The position numbers and the translations under genes are program-made. DNA of 64,000 nt. Source: Erwinia sp. S63 (lineage in GTDB: Bacteria > Pseudomonadota > Gammaproteobacteria > Enterobacterales > Enterobacteriaceae). The notes under the pieces are model-generated. The model had not been told where the DNA came from. It saw only the letters and a program-made list of their open reading frames with translations, and ran no database searches. The stretch covers positions 39,887-103,886 of the forward strand of contig NZ_JACVUP010000020.1 of NCBI RefSeq assembly GCF_016625195.1. Direction: 5' to 3'. This document shows, in pieces, positions 41,849-51,837 of this stretch (positions are counted from its first letter, which is position 1; every line of letters starts with the position of its first letter).

Positions 41849-43447
41849 TTAGTGCGTCATTAGGCGGTAACGCTCGCGCAGACGATGGCGCAACGCCATT
41901 GCCAGCAGATTGAGCGACAGAATAATCACCACCAGCAGCAAGGCGGTGGCGTAGAGCAGCGGTCGGTCAGCGTCGATATTCGGGCTCTGGAACGCCAGAT
42001 CGTAAATCTGAAAACCGAGGTGCATAAATTTTCGGTCCAGATGCAGATACGGGAAGACCGCATCCACCGGCAGTTCCGGGGCCATTTTCACCACGCCCAC
42101 CAGCATCAGCGGAGCCGTTTCCCCCGCCGCACGCGCCACGGCCAGAATCAGACCGGTGAGCATCGCGGGAACCGCCAGCGGTAACACCACGCGCCACAGC
42201 GTTTCCGCCTGAGTGGCACCCAGCGCCAATGAGCCCTGACGCAGATTATCCGGGATGCGTGACAGCCCCTCTTCAGTGGCAACAATCACCACGGGCAATG
42301 TCAGCAGTGCCAGCGTCAACGCCGCCCACAGCAGACCGGGCGTGCCAAAAGTGGGATTAGGCAGCGAGCGCGAGAAGAACAACTGGTCCAGGGTGCCGCC
42401 AATGAGCCAGACAAAAAAGCCCAGACCAAACACGCCATATACAATCGACGGCACACCGGCGAGGTTCACCACTGCGATGCGCACCAGGCGCGTTAACGCA
42501 TTACGTCCGGCATATTCGTGCAGCCACACCGCCGCTACCACCCCCAGCGGCATCACGATGATCGACATCAGCAACACCATCAGCACCGTGCCAAAAATCG
42601 CCGGGAACGCGCCGCTCTCGCCGCCGCCTGATGTCGGGGAATCGCTGACAAACTGCCAGATTTGACTGAAGAAGTGCTGTACTTTCTGCCTAAACGACAT
42701 CGCATTTGGATACCAGGCATCCACCACCTGCGCCAGCGGAATGATGTGATCCTGTCCCTGTACATCGCGCAGCACCAAAGTGTCACGCTCGCTCTCATGT
42801 TGCAGATGCATCAGCTGTTGCGCCAACGCGCTAAAACGGCGCTGCAGCGCCACGCTGTTGGCATCGAATTCCGATTGATCCTGCAAGGTGAACGTGCCGC
42901 GCTGACGCTGCTCATCAGCTTGCTGCTGCAGGCTTTCCAGCTGTGCATTGAGGCGCGCCATTTGCACTCGACGAATATGGCTGGCCTGGCGTAACTGCTC
43001 ATGCATCTGTGCCAGCCGCTGATGCAGCAGCGCATCACGATCGCGCGCGGTCAGCACTTCATTGTCTTCCCGCAGTTCAATCAGCCAGCCGTAAGCGTTG
43101 CCGCCGCTGCGGCGCTGTAAAACGATCACATCTGCCGGACGACGGGTTTTCGCCGCGCCCTGGCTATACAGCACGCGGAAATCCGGTGCGGCAAAGTCGC
43201 GATTGCCGGTTTTCACCACATAGCGCCACTGCTCACCCTGCGGCTGCTTGTGCAGCGTTTCGCCCAGCACCATCACCGCAGCACCTTCCGGCGGCTGGAA
43301 CAGGTATTGATCCACTGGCTGTGGCCAGAACGCACGCACGCCCTGCCAGCCCAGCAGGCCAATCAGCAAGGTAAACGCCAGTAAGCATACGGCCACCGCA
43401 CCCGCTGTCAGCCAGCGCCAGCGATCGTTTTGACGCATCGCTTTCAT
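41849..43447 (-). CDS. pstA: PstA-type phosphate permease with a large periplasmic coiled-coil insert
   Basis: A 532-residue permease, far longer than E. coli PstA (296). A first membrane helix (about 15-37) leads into about 240 periplasmic residues, including a glutamine-rich coiled coil (RLAQMHEQLRQASHIRRVQMARLNAQLESLQQQADEQRQRG, about 143-183). The permease core starts near residue 285 and has the PstA features GVPSIVYGVFGLGFFV, LALLTLPVVIVATEEGL and the coupling loop SLALGATQAETLWRVVLP. Overlaps pstC by four bases. The extra domain could replace or recruit a binding protein; this is inference. Confidence 0.88.
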   Translation of the reverse strand: MKAMRQNDRWRWLTAGAVAVCLLAFTLLIGLLGWQGVRAFWPQPVDQYLFQPPEGAAVMVLGETLHKQPQGEQWRYVVKTGNRDFAAPDFRVLYSQGAAKTRRPADVIVLQRRSGGNAYGWLIELREDNEVLTARDRDALLHQRLAQMHEQLRQASHIRRVQMARLNAQLESLQQQADEQRQRGTFTLQDQSEFDANSVALQRRFSALAQQLMHLQHESERDTLVLRDVQGQDHIIPLAQVVDAWYPNAMSFRQKVQHFFSQIWQFVSDSPTSGGGESGAFPAIFGTVLMVLLMSIIVMPLGVVAAVWLHEYAGRNALTRLVRIAVVNLAGVPSIVYGVFGLGFFVWLIGGTLDQLFFSRSLPNPTFGTPGLLWAALTLALLTLPVVIVATEEGLSRIPDNLRQGSLALGATQAETLWRVVLPLAVPAMLTGLILAVARAAGETAPLMLVGVVKMAPELPVDAVFPYLHLDRKFMHLGFQIYDLAFQSPNIDADRPLLYATALLLVVIILSLNLLAMALRHRLRERYRLMTH

Positions 43448-45537
43448 CCCTGACCCTCATGCTGGCTGTAGCGCTGACGCAGACGTTGACGGATCAGCTC
43501 TGCTACGGTGTTAATGACTAGAGTGAATATCAGTAACAACAGTGCACTCAGGAACAGAATTCGGTAATGCGCACTGCCCGCTGCCGCTTCAGGCATCTCA
43601 ATGGCGATGTTAGCCGAAAGTGCACGTAATCCGGCAAACAAGCCGCCTTCACTGACTGGCGTGTTGCCAGTGGCCATCAGCACAATCATGGTTTCACCCA
43701 CTGCGCGGCCAAAGCCAATCATCAAAGCGGCAAAAATCCCCGCTGATGCGCCCGGCAGCACCACGCGCGTCAAGGTTTGCCACGGCGTGGCGCCCAGCGC
43801 CAGTGAACCTTGCCCCAGCGCGCCCGGCACGCTGAATAAAGCATCTTCTGACAAGGTGAAAATCAACGGCACTAATGCAAAGCCCATCGCCAGCGCCGCA
43901 ACCAATAAGTTGCGTTGTTCATAATGTGCCAGGCGTTCGCCGATATCAGGCCACAACTGCGTGGGCAGCCACAGCGTCAGGAGTGTGACAGCCAGCAATA
44001 CCGGCAGCAGCAGAATCACCTCGAAACCTGGGCGTCGCCAACGCTGTGGCAAATGCGGACTGAGCACGCCGCACAGCAATAAAGTCACCGCCAGCACCAG
44101 CGGTAACAGCAGTACGCCAACCAGCGCGGTACTCACGTGCGGTGCCAGCCAGACGCCGGCAATCAAGCCAATCACCACGCTCGGCAACGCGCCCATCATT
44201 TCAATGCCCGGCTTCACCCAGCGGCGTAAGCCCGGCGACATAAACCATGCGGTGTACATTGCCGCCGCCAGAGCCAGCGGCGTGGCAAACAGCAGCGCCA
44301 GCGAGGCTGCTTTTAGCGTGCCGAGCACCATCGGTATCAGGCTGAATTTGGCCTGATAACTGTCGCCGGCGGCGGTGGATTGCCATACCCAATCGGGCTG
44401 CGGATAGTTTTCGTACCAGATTTTTTGCCACAGATTACGCCAGGTGAAATCAGGCCATGGATTATCCAGCGCAAACTGTTGCCACTGCCCTTCCCGTTCA
44501 ATAATCAGTGCATCGCCGCGGGGTGAAAATGCCAGCGCCTGAATACCCGGTGCCAGCTGGCGCGTCAAAATCGGCCCCTGTTGCTTGCTGGCGAACAGTT
44601 TGACTTCACCCGCTGCATTAAAGGTGGCAAACACACGACGCTGCGCCTCAGGCACAACCTTGAGCGCATCCCGGCTGTGATCAAAGGTATGAATTTCCTG
44701 CAACCGCGGCCCTTTATCGCCTGCGATGGCAAACCATTGCTTGACCCCCTGGGTATCCTGAATCAGCAACGTACGGCCGCCGGTGAGGATATGCAGGCTT
44801 TGCGGACGCTGGTTGAGGGTCTGCGTTTCACGCAGCTGTGCGCCTTCTGGCGTGATTTGCCATACACGCAGCAAACGTCCTTCGCTGGCGTAGAGTAATG
44901 TGCCATCGGGCGATAACAGCAAATGTTCGGCTTGCTGTTGCGGTAACAGAATCTGGTTAACCGTCTGCTGGTTTTCCAGCGTCATCACGCTGATGCCTGC
45001 CGGCGTTTGTGCGGCAATGCGCCACTGGTGATCGCTTAGCGAAGTGAGCGCCATGGTGGTGACCGCGCCCTGCGCCAGACGCAGCGGACGATCGCCAAAC
45101 GGGAAGAACCATTGACCGTGATTTTCATGGATCAGCGGTTGCATCAGCAGCAGTGCGCCCTGCATATTGAGCAACACGCTATTGCTATTGCTGCTGTTGA
45201 CCGCCGCATCAGGGTGCTGTTGCAGCGTCAGCACATCGGCAGCCGGCTGTCCATCAAGCGGAATAAAACGCGCCTCGTTGCGGCTGATGCGCCAGCCGAG
45301 ATGCCCATCGCTGCCCATCGCCAGTACCTGGGCTTTATCCCAAAGTTGGATATTGGTGGTGGCTTGCATGCCCGGCGCGCTGAAAAGGGGTAACACCACC
45401 CAGATCAGCCAAAAGAATAGCAGCAGCATCAGCAGCAAAATGCCCACGCCGCAGCCTGTCACCACGCGACGAACAAACTGATCGACAGCACGGCGACGGC
45501 GGTCGCTGAAATGGACAGGGATACGATTTATGCTCAT
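43444..45537 (-). CDS. pstC: PstC-type phosphate permease with a large N-terminal periplasmic domain
   Basis: A 697-residue permease (E. coli PstC 319). Helix about 25-52 is followed by roughly 325 periplasmic residues rich in beta strands with WD/propeller-like repeats (LLLSPDGTLLYASEGRLLRVW, LAFSPRGDALIIEREGQW), then a PstC core with GALPSVVIGLIAGVWLAP, a coupling loop EDALFSVPGALGQGSLALGATPWQTLTRVVLP and RAVGETMIVLMATGN. First gene of pstCAB. No pstS lies nearby, so the binding protein must be encoded elsewhere or replaced. Divergent from ppk. Confidence 0.88.
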   Translation of the reverse strand: MSINRIPVHFSDRRRRAVDQFVRRVVTGCGVGILLLMLLLFFWLIWVVLPLFSAPGMQATTNIQLWDKAQVLAMGSDGHLGWRISRNEARFIPLDGQPAADVLTLQQHPDAAVNSSNSNSVLLNMQGALLLMQPLIHENHGQWFFPFGDRPLRLAQGAVTTMALTSLSDHQWRIAAQTPAGISVMTLENQQTVNQILLPQQQAEHLLLSPDGTLLYASEGRLLRVWQITPEGAQLRETQTLNQRPQSLHILTGGRTLLIQDTQGVKQWFAIAGDKGPRLQEIHTFDHSRDALKVVPEAQRRVFATFNAAGEVKLFASKQQGPILTRQLAPGIQALAFSPRGDALIIEREGQWQQFALDNPWPDFTWRNLWQKIWYENYPQPDWVWQSTAAGDSYQAKFSLIPMVLGTLKAASLALLFATPLALAAAMYTAWFMSPGLRRWVKPGIEMMGALPSVVIGLIAGVWLAPHVSTALVGVLLLPLVLAVTLLLCGVLSPHLPQRWRRPGFEVILLLPVLLAVTLLTLWLPTQLWPDIGERLAHYEQRNLLVAALAMGFALVPLIFTLSEDALFSVPGALGQGSLALGATPWQTLTRVVLPGASAGIFAALMIGFGRAVGETMIVLMATGNTPVSEGGLFAGLRALSANIAIEMPEAAAGSAHYRILFLSALLLLIFTLVINTVAELIRQRLRQRYSQHEGQG

Positions 45538-45719
45538 GCAGGCCAGGTTACAGGTGAAAACACGTCGCTATGTTGCCCGTAGCTGATTGATAAGACAACC
45601 TTTGGCGTTGGACAAGCTTGCCATACTCTCGCCATAATGGTGACGGACACTGAGCGGAGGCGCATTTTTGCGATTTTCCCGCCGGACAATCCGTCCAGCA
45701 ACAGCATCACGGAGTCAGA
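45538..45719. promoter_or_regulatory. divergent pstC / ppk promoter region
   Basis: It must carry both promoters. A TTGGAC ... CATAAT pair faces ppk (about 45610-45640) with a longer-than-usual 19-bp spacer. I looked for Pho boxes (CTGTCAT repeats 11 bp apart) and found none convincing. Confidence 0.4.
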
Positions 45720-47780
45720 ATGGGTCAGGAAAAGCTGTATATAGAAAAAGAAATAAGCTGGTTAAGCTTCAACGAACGTGTATTACAGGAAGCAGCGGAC
45801 AAAACGAACCCGCTGATCGAGCGCATGCGCTTCCTGGGAATCTATTCCAACAATCTCGAAGAGTTCTATAAAGTGCGCTTCGCCGATCTGAAACGTCGCA
45901 TTCTGATTGGTGAGGAACAGGGCACGCCGACGACCCTTCGTCATATCTTGAAAAAAATTCAGCTGCGGGTGCAGAAATCGGATCAGGAATTCGATGCGCT
46001 GTACAACGACCTGCTGCTGGAGATGGCACGTAATCAGATCTTCCTGATTAACGAACGCCAGCTGTCGCCGAATCAGCAAGAGTGGCTGCGCTATTACTTC
46101 AAACATCAATTACGCCAGCACGTCACGCCGATTCTGATTAACCACGACACCGATCTGATTGAGTTCCTCAAAGACGACTACACCTATCTGGCGGTCGAGA
46201 TCATTCGCGGCGACGATATTCGTTATGCGCTGCTGGAAATCCCGTCCGACAAGGTTCCCCGTTTCGTCAACTTACCGGCTGAATCACCGCGTCGTCGCAA
46301 GCCGATGATTCTGCTGGATAACATCTTGCGCTATTGCCTGGATGAAATCTTCAAAGGCTTCTTCGATTACGATGCGCTGAATGCCTATTCGATGAAGATG
46401 ACGCGCGATGCCGAATATGACCTCGTTACCGAGATGGAATCGAGCCTGCTGGAATTGATGTCCTCCAGCCTGAAGCAGCGTCTTAACGCAGAACCGGTGC
46501 GCTTTGTGTATCAGCGTGATATGCCGGATGCGATGGTGGAAATGCTGCGCCATAAGCTGTCGATTTCGAACTACGATTCGATTGTGCCGGGCGGTCGTTA
46601 CCACAACTTCAAAGACTTTATTGGCTTCCCGAACGTTGGCAAAGCCAATCTGGAAAACCGCCCGCTGCCGCAAATCCGTCACATCGGCTTTGATGGCTTC
46701 CGCAACGGTTTCGATGCCATCCGTAATCGCGATGTGCTGCTCTACTATCCGTATCACACCTTTGAGCACGTGTTGGAGCTGCTGCGTCAGGCGTCGTTCG
46801 ACCCAAGCGTGCTGGCGATTAAGATCAACATTTATCGTGTCGCTAAAAACTCACGCATCATGGATGCGATGATTCACGCAGCGTACAACGGTAAAAAAGT
46901 GACTGTGGTGGTTGAGCTGCAGGCGCGTTTTGATGAAGAAGCCAACATTCGCTGGGCGAAACGCCTGACCGAAGCGGGCGTGCACGTGATCTTCTCTGCA
47001 CCGGGTCTGAAAATTCATGCCAAGCTGTTCCTGATTTCACGTCGTGAAGGCGATGAGATTGTGCGTTATGCGCATATCGGCACCGGTAACTTCAACGAAA
47101 AAACCGCACGCATTTATACTGACTATTCATTGCTGACCGCCGATGCGCGCATCACCAATGAAGTGCGCCGCGTGTTCAACTTCATTGAGAACCCGTACCG
47201 CCCGGTGACGTTCGAACACTTACTGGTGTCGCCGCAGAACTCGCGCGACATGCTGTATAAGTTGATCGATGCCGAGATTGCCAATGCCCAGCAGAAAAAA
47301 CCGGCTGGCATTACGCTGAAAATCAATAACCTCGTTGATAACGGCTTGGTTGATCGTCTCTATGCCGCGTCATCTGCCGGCGTGAAGATCAATTTGCTGG
47401 TGCGCGGCATGTGCTCTCTGATCCCTGATTTGCCGGGCATCAGTGAAAATATTCGCATTACCAGCATCGTTGACCGTTATCTCGAGCACGACCGCGTCTA
47501 TATTTTTGAGAGCGGCGGCGAGAAAAAGGTGTATCTCTCTTCTGCAGACTGGATGACGCGTAATATCGATCACCGTATTGAGGTGGCCGTGGCGATCCTC
47601 GATCCCGGCGTGAAGCAGCGCATTCTGGATATCATTGCCATTCTGTTGAGTGATACCGTGAAAGCGCGCATCGTGGACAAAGAACTGAGTAACCGTTATG
47701 TTCCGCGCGGCAATCGCAAGAAGGTGCGCTCGCAGCTGGCGATTTACGATTACATCAAGAAACTGGAACAACCCGAATAA
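45720..47780 (+). CDS. ppk: Ppk, polyphosphate kinase 1
   Basis: A 686-residue enzyme (E. coli 688) that polymerises the gamma-phosphate of ATP into polyphosphate, reversibly, at the inner membrane. The autophosphorylated His433 is in KIHAKLFLISRREG and the second essential His590 in LEHDRVYIF, both in phospholipase-D-like C-terminal domains. The family N-terminus YIEKEISWLSFNERVLQEA is intact. GGAG precedes the ATG. Five bases separate it from ppx. Confidence 0.97.
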   Translation: MGQEKLYIEKEISWLSFNERVLQEAADKTNPLIERMRFLGIYSNNLEEFYKVRFADLKRRILIGEEQGTPTTLRHILKKIQLRVQKSDQEFDALYNDLLLEMARNQIFLINERQLSPNQQEWLRYYFKHQLRQHVTPILINHDTDLIEFLKDDYTYLAVEIIRGDDIRYALLEIPSDKVPRFVNLPAESPRRRKPMILLDNILRYCLDEIFKGFFDYDALNAYSMKMTRDAEYDLVTEMESSLLELMSSSLKQRLNAEPVRFVYQRDMPDAMVEMLRHKLSISNYDSIVPGGRYHNFKDFIGFPNVGKANLENRPLPQIRHIGFDGFRNGFDAIRNRDVLLYYPYHTFEHVLELLRQASFDPSVLAIKINIYRVAKNSRIMDAMIHAAYNGKKVTVVVELQARFDEEANIRWAKRLTEAGVHVIFSAPGLKIHAKLFLISRREGDEIVRYAHIGTGNFNEKTARIYTDYSLLTADARITNEVRRVFNFIENPYRPVTFEHLLVSPQNSRDMLYKLIDAEIANAQQKKPAGITLKINNLVDNGLVDRLYAASSAGVKINLLVRGMCSLIPDLPGISENIRITSIVDRYLEHDRVYIFESGGEKKVYLSSADWMTRNIDHRIEVAVAILDPGVKQRILDIIAILLSDTVKARIVDKELSNRYVPRGNRKKVRSQLAIYDYIKKLEQPE

Positions 47781-47785
47781 CGCCT

Positions 47786-49309
47786 ATGCCAATTTCCCAT
47801 AAAAGTACGCCGAAACCGCAGGAATTTGCTGCCATCGATCTGGGCTCAAACAGTTTCCACATGGTCATTGCCCGTGTGGTCGATGGCGCCATGCAAGTGT
47901 TGGGGCGTTTGAAACAGCGCGTGCATCTGGCCGATGGGTTAGATGCGCAAAATCGCCTGAACGATGAGGCGATGGAGCGTGGCTTGAGCTGCCTGGCGCT
48001 GTTTGCGGAGCGTTTACAGGGGTTCAGCCCGGCAAACGTTACTATCGTCGGTACGCACACGCTGCGTATCGCCACCAATGCCGAAGAGTTCCTGCAGCGC
48101 GCCGCTGAGGTGATCCCCTATCCGATCGAGATCATTTCCGGCAACGAAGAAGCGCGTCTAATCTTCATGGGCGTGGAGCACACGCAGCCGGAAAAAGGCC
48201 GTAAGCTGGTGATCGATATCGGCGGCGGTTCAACCGAGCTGGTAATCGGTGAAGATTTTGAACCGCAGCTGGTAGAAAGCCGCCGCATGGGTTGCGTCAG
48301 CTTTGCCAATCTCTACTTCCCGAAAGGGGAAATCTCGCCGGAAAACTTCCGTCGCGCGCGTTTGTCCGCGGCGCAGAAGCTGGAAACCATGGCGTGGCAG
48401 TATCGCCTGCACGGCTGGCAGTATGCGCTGGGCGCTTCAGGCTCGATCAAAGCGGCCTGTGAAGTGCTGTTGGCGATGGGCGAGAAAGAGAAGCTAATCA
48501 CCCCGGAAACGCTGGAAATGCTGGTTGCCGAAGTGTTGAAGCATAAGTCGTTCAATGCGCTAAGCCTGCCGGGCTTATCGGAAGAGCGTAAAGCGGTGTT
48601 TGTGCCGGGCTTAGCGATTCTGTCTGGCGTGTTTGATGCGCTGGCGATTCGCGAACTGCGCCTGTCTGACGGCGCGCTGCGTGAAGGTGTGCTGTATGAG
48701 ATGGAAGGTCGCTTCCGCCATCAGGATATCCGCAGCCGCACCGCGCAAAGTCTGGCTAACCACTACGCTATCGATAGCGATCAGGCACGCCGCGTGCTGG
48801 AAACGACCGAGCAGCTTTATCTGCAGTGGCTGGATCAAAATCCCAAACTGGCGAATCCACAGCTCTCGGCGCTGCTGAAATGGGCTGCGCTACTGCATGA
48901 AGTCGGATTGACCATCAATCACAGCGGCATGCAGCGCCATTCGGCTTACATCCTGCAGAACTCCAACATGCCTGGTTTTAATCAGGATCAACAGATGCTG
49001 TTGGCCATGCTGGTACGCTACCACCGTAAAGCGGTGAAGCAGGATGAGATGCCACGTTTCACCTTGTTCAAAAAGAAACAGTTCCTGCCGATGGTGTTCC
49101 TGCTACGTCTGGGTACGCTGCTGAATAATCAGCGCCAGGCCACCACCAAGCCGGACTCGCTTAAGCTCAAGGCGGATGACAGCAACTGGACGCTGACCTT
49201 CCCGCGTGGCTATCTGAGCCAGAATACGCTGGTGCAGCTGGATCTGGAGCGTGAGCAAGCCTACTGGAATGATGTCACCGGCTGGAAACTGACGCTGGAA
49301 GAGGAGTAA
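47786..49309 (+). CDS. ppx: Ppx, exopolyphosphatase
   Basis: A 507-residue processive enzyme (E. coli 513) that releases phosphate from polyphosphate ends and also acts on pppGpp. ASKHA-fold phosphate motifs are FAAIDLGSNSFHMVI and KLVIDIGGGSTELVIG; the C-terminal HD-like domain (HEVGL...HRKA) follows. Co-transcribed with ppk, five bases downstream. Confidence 0.97.
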   Translation: MPISHKSTPKPQEFAAIDLGSNSFHMVIARVVDGAMQVLGRLKQRVHLADGLDAQNRLNDEAMERGLSCLALFAERLQGFSPANVTIVGTHTLRIATNAEEFLQRAAEVIPYPIEIISGNEEARLIFMGVEHTQPEKGRKLVIDIGGGSTELVIGEDFEPQLVESRRMGCVSFANLYFPKGEISPENFRRARLSAAQKLETMAWQYRLHGWQYALGASGSIKAACEVLLAMGEKEKLITPETLEMLVAEVLKHKSFNALSLPGLSEERKAVFVPGLAILSGVFDALAIRELRLSDGALREGVLYEMEGRFRHQDIRSRTAQSLANHYAIDSDQARRVLETTEQLYLQWLDQNPKLANPQLSALLKWAALLHEVGLTINHSGMQRHSAYILQNSNMPGFNQDQQMLLAMLVRYHRKAVKQDEMPRFTLFKKKQFLPMVFLLRLGTLLNNQRQATTKPDSLKLKADDSNWTLTFPRGYLSQNTLVQLDLEREQAYWNDVTGWKLTLEEE

Positions 49310-49336
49310 TGCGGGCTGCTGGCCCGCTGTATCACT

Positions 49337-49936
49337 ATGACAACACGTCCCGATAACTATTTCGCGGAAAAATACGGTCTGACGCCGACCCACTCCGAAG
49401 TGCTGGCTGCATTGCCAAAACTGGCAGTGGGCAAAGCGTTAGACCTCGGCTGCGGCCAGGGCCGTAATAGCCTGTTTCTGAATCAGCATGGTTTTGACGT
49501 GACGGCCTGGGACAGCAATCCCGTTAGCCTTGAGCGTCTGAATAGTATTATTCAGGAAGAGAATCTGGAGAACATTCGCACGGAACTGTGCGATCTCAAC
49601 CAGGTGCGTTTCAACGGCGGCTATCAGTTCGTGCTATCAACAGTGGTGATGATGTTCCTGCAACCGGAATCCATCCCACAGCTGATTGCCGATATGCAGG
49701 CCAGTACGCTGAAATATGGCTATAACCTGATTGTGGCGGCGATGAGCACGGATGATTATCCCAACTCGCAGAACTTCCCGTTTACGTTCAAATCCGGTGA
49801 GCTGAGCCATTACTATCGCAACTGGCACATCGTGAAGTACAACGAGGATATCGGTGAACTGCATCGTCGCGATGAAAACGGCGATCGCATCAAATACCGT
49901 TTCGCCACGCTACTGGCGCAAAAAGCCAGCTATTGA
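49337..49936 (+). CDS. tehB: TehB, SAM-dependent tellurite methyltransferase
   Basis: A 199-residue methyltransferase (E. coli 197). The SAM site is ALDLGCGQGRNSLFL (about 34-48), then the acidic motif VTAWDSNP; the TehB-specific YNLIVAAMSTDDYP and YNEDIGELHRRDENG blocks match. It detoxifies tellurite and possibly selenium oxyanions. Its usual partner tehA is absent. It lies 27 bp after ppx, where E. coli has yfgF, so read-through from ppk-ppx is possible. Confidence 0.93.
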   Translation: MTTRPDNYFAEKYGLTPTHSEVLAALPKLAVGKALDLGCGQGRNSLFLNQHGFDVTAWDSNPVSLERLNSIIQEENLENIRTELCDLNQVRFNGGYQFVLSTVVMMFLQPESIPQLIADMQASTLKYGYNLIVAAMSTDDYPNSQNFPFTFKSGELSHYYRNWHIVKYNEDIGELHRRDENGDRIKYRFATLLAQKASY

Positions 49937-49940
49937 TGAC

Positions 49941-49961
49941 GAGGCCGCGTGATGCGGCCTC
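49941..49961 (+). terminator. hairpin after tehB
   Basis: GAGGCCGC-N5-GCGGCCTC is a perfect 8-bp stem five bases after the tehB stop. The following DNA is only weakly T-rich (ATCTGACTTT). Confidence 0.6.
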
Positions 49962-50086
49962 ATCTGACTTTGATCAACGCACCCTTAACCATTACTGCTC
50001 ACTTTTCACACAGCAATTGACCTAACGATCTAACTGTGACTAAATGTTGCCATCGCCCAGCCGGGCATTTACAGGAACCAACCCGC

Positions 50087-50275
50087 GTGAACAGCGCCAT
50101 CCCAGCACGAAGACGTCCCAAAACCGGTACCATGACTCGCATTATTTTGCTGATCAGTTTCTTTATTTTGGTTGGCCGTCTGATTTTCATCATCCCCGGT
50201 GCGATTGAGCATCATCAGCAAAAAAAAGCCGCACCTGAGCCGGTCACCACACTGATCACCAGCGATTCGCGCTAA
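50087..50275 (+). CDS. yfgG: YfgG, small membrane protein
   Basis: A 62-residue protein (E. coli 63) with one membrane segment (IILLISFFILVGRLIFIIPGAI), basic N-terminus and a tail ending EHHQQKKAAPEP. E. coli YfgG has been linked to survival of nickel and cobalt stress. I chose the GTG at 50087 because it has AGGA upstream and gives the family length; the open frame runs back to an ATG at 50036 without a ribosome site. Confidence 0.85.
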   Translation: MNSAIPARRRPKTGTMTRIILLISFFILVGRLIFIIPGAIEHHQQKKAAPEPVTTLITSDSR

Positions 50276-50401
50276 GGAACTTGCGGGTCATCGTTGCTTG
50301 CCGCTTCACATTGCCCGTTTGTGACAATGCTGCTAAATACGCCCTGATTACCCGCAACGCGCTACACTTTGACCTGACTTTACAGACACAAGGGACGCGT
50401 T

Positions 50402-51835
50402 ATGTCTGCTCCGTATGCACAACAATTAACTGAAATCCGCCAGCGCATCTTGCATCTGCTCCTCAGCGAAGACGATCTCGTTGATGTACTGCTGGATAAA
50501 TCTATCGATCTCAATGCCGCTGAGCTGCGGGAGATCACCGACTGGCGCCATCAGCTGGAAGAAGAGCTGCAGCAACTGCATGCGGCTGACTTAGCGGATA
50601 TCCTCGAAGCGCTACCCGAACAAGAGCGTCTGGCATTGTGGCGCCTTGTGCCCTCCGAGCAGCGCGGTCGCGTGCTGGTCGAAGCCTCTGAAACCGTCTG
50701 GGCCAGCCTGACGGAAGGTATGACTGATCGCGAGATTCTGCACGCAATTGAGCCGCTGGACATCGACGATCAGGTATATCTGGCACGCTATCTGCCGCGC
50801 GATTTAACCGGACGTTTACTCACCACACTGGAGCCAAACCTGCGCGCACGCTTGCTGGAAGTGATCGAGCTTGATCGCGACCGCGTGGGCCAGGTGATGG
50901 ATTTCAATATTCTGACCGTCCGCTCTGACGTGACCCTTGCCACCGTGCAGCGCTTTCTGCGCAAGCGCAAAAGCATGCCGGATGGTACCGATAAAATCTT
51001 TATTACTGACGAACAGAATCAGCTGCTGGGTGAGTTAACACTCACCGACATTTTACTCAACAAGCCAAAGACGCTGGTTTCTGACGTGATGAATGCGCGC
51101 CCGACAACCTTTCAGCTCGACGACAAAGCCGAAGAAGCAGCCAGTGCCTTTGAACGTTATAACCTGATCTCTGCCGCCGTTATTGATGCTAAAGGTAAGT
51201 TGATTGGGCGTATCACCGTGGAAGACGTAATCGATCTGGTTAACGAAGAGAACGAAAGCAACATTCGTAAGATGGGCGGTATCAGCCAGGGTGAGGACGT
51301 GTTCGCGCCGGTGCGCAAAGCGGTGGGTAAACGCTGGGCGTGGCTCGCCATCAATCTGTGTACCGCATTTATCGCTTCTCGCGTGATCGGTCTGTTTGAA
51401 GAGACCATTTCTCAACTGGTGGCGCTCGCGGCGTTGATGCCCATTGTCGCCGGGATTGGCGGTAACACCGGCAATCAAACCATTACCATGATTGTGCGTG
51501 CGCTGGCGCTGCATCAGGTGGAACCCGGTAACTTCTCCTTCCTGGTGGTACGTGAACTCGGCGTTGCCCTGATTAACGGGCTATTCTGGGGCGGAATCAT
51601 GGGCAGCATCACCTGGTTGATGTACGACAATATGCAACTCGGCGGCGTAATGATGCTGGCGATGGTGCTTAATCTGCTGCTGGCGGCGCTAATGGGAGTG
51701 CTGATTCCGTTGATCATGACCAAGATGAAACGCGATCCGGCTGTAGGCTCCAGCGTGCTGATCACCGCTATCACCGACACCGGCGGTTTCTTTATTTTCC
51801 TTGGATTGGCGACGGTGTTTTTGCTGCACCACTAA
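50402..51835 (+). CDS. mgtE: MgtE-family magnesium transporter
   Basis: A 477-residue Mg2+ channel. In order: cytoplasmic N domain (about 25-150), a CBS pair (about 155-285, MDFNILTVRSDVTL and MNARPTTFQLDD) that gates on Mg2+, a plug helix and five membrane helices with the pore signature PIVAGIGGNTGNQ (about 345-357) and DTGGFFIFLGLA. Alone in its unit, not present at this place in E. coli. No M-box-like leader was seen in the 126-bp upstream gap. Confidence 0.93.
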   Translation: MSAPYAQQLTEIRQRILHLLLSEDDLVDVLLDKSIDLNAAELREITDWRHQLEEELQQLHAADLADILEALPEQERLALWRLVPSEQRGRVLVEASETVWASLTEGMTDREILHAIEPLDIDDQVYLARYLPRDLTGRLLTTLEPNLRARLLEVIELDRDRVGQVMDFNILTVRSDVTLATVQRFLRKRKSMPDGTDKIFITDEQNQLLGELTLTDILLNKPKTLVSDVMNARPTTFQLDDKAEEAASAFERYNLISAAVIDAKGKLIGRITVEDVIDLVNEENESNIRKMGGISQGEDVFAPVRKAVGKRWAWLAINLCTAFIASRVIGLFEETISQLVALAALMPIVAGIGGNTGNQTITMIVRALALHQVEPGNFSFLVVRELGVALINGLFWGGIMGSITWLMYDNMQLGGVMMLAMVLNLLLAALMGVLIPLIMTKMKRDPAVGSSVLITAITDTGGFFIFLGLATVFLLHH

Positions 51836-51837
51836 GT

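Noticed and set aside
45538..45719. Pho box between pstC and ppk
   Set aside because: No two CTGTCAT-like repeats at the required spacing were found on either strand.
50276..50401. Mg2+ riboswitch before mgtE
   Set aside because: The gap is only 126 bp and shows no M-box-like conserved core.
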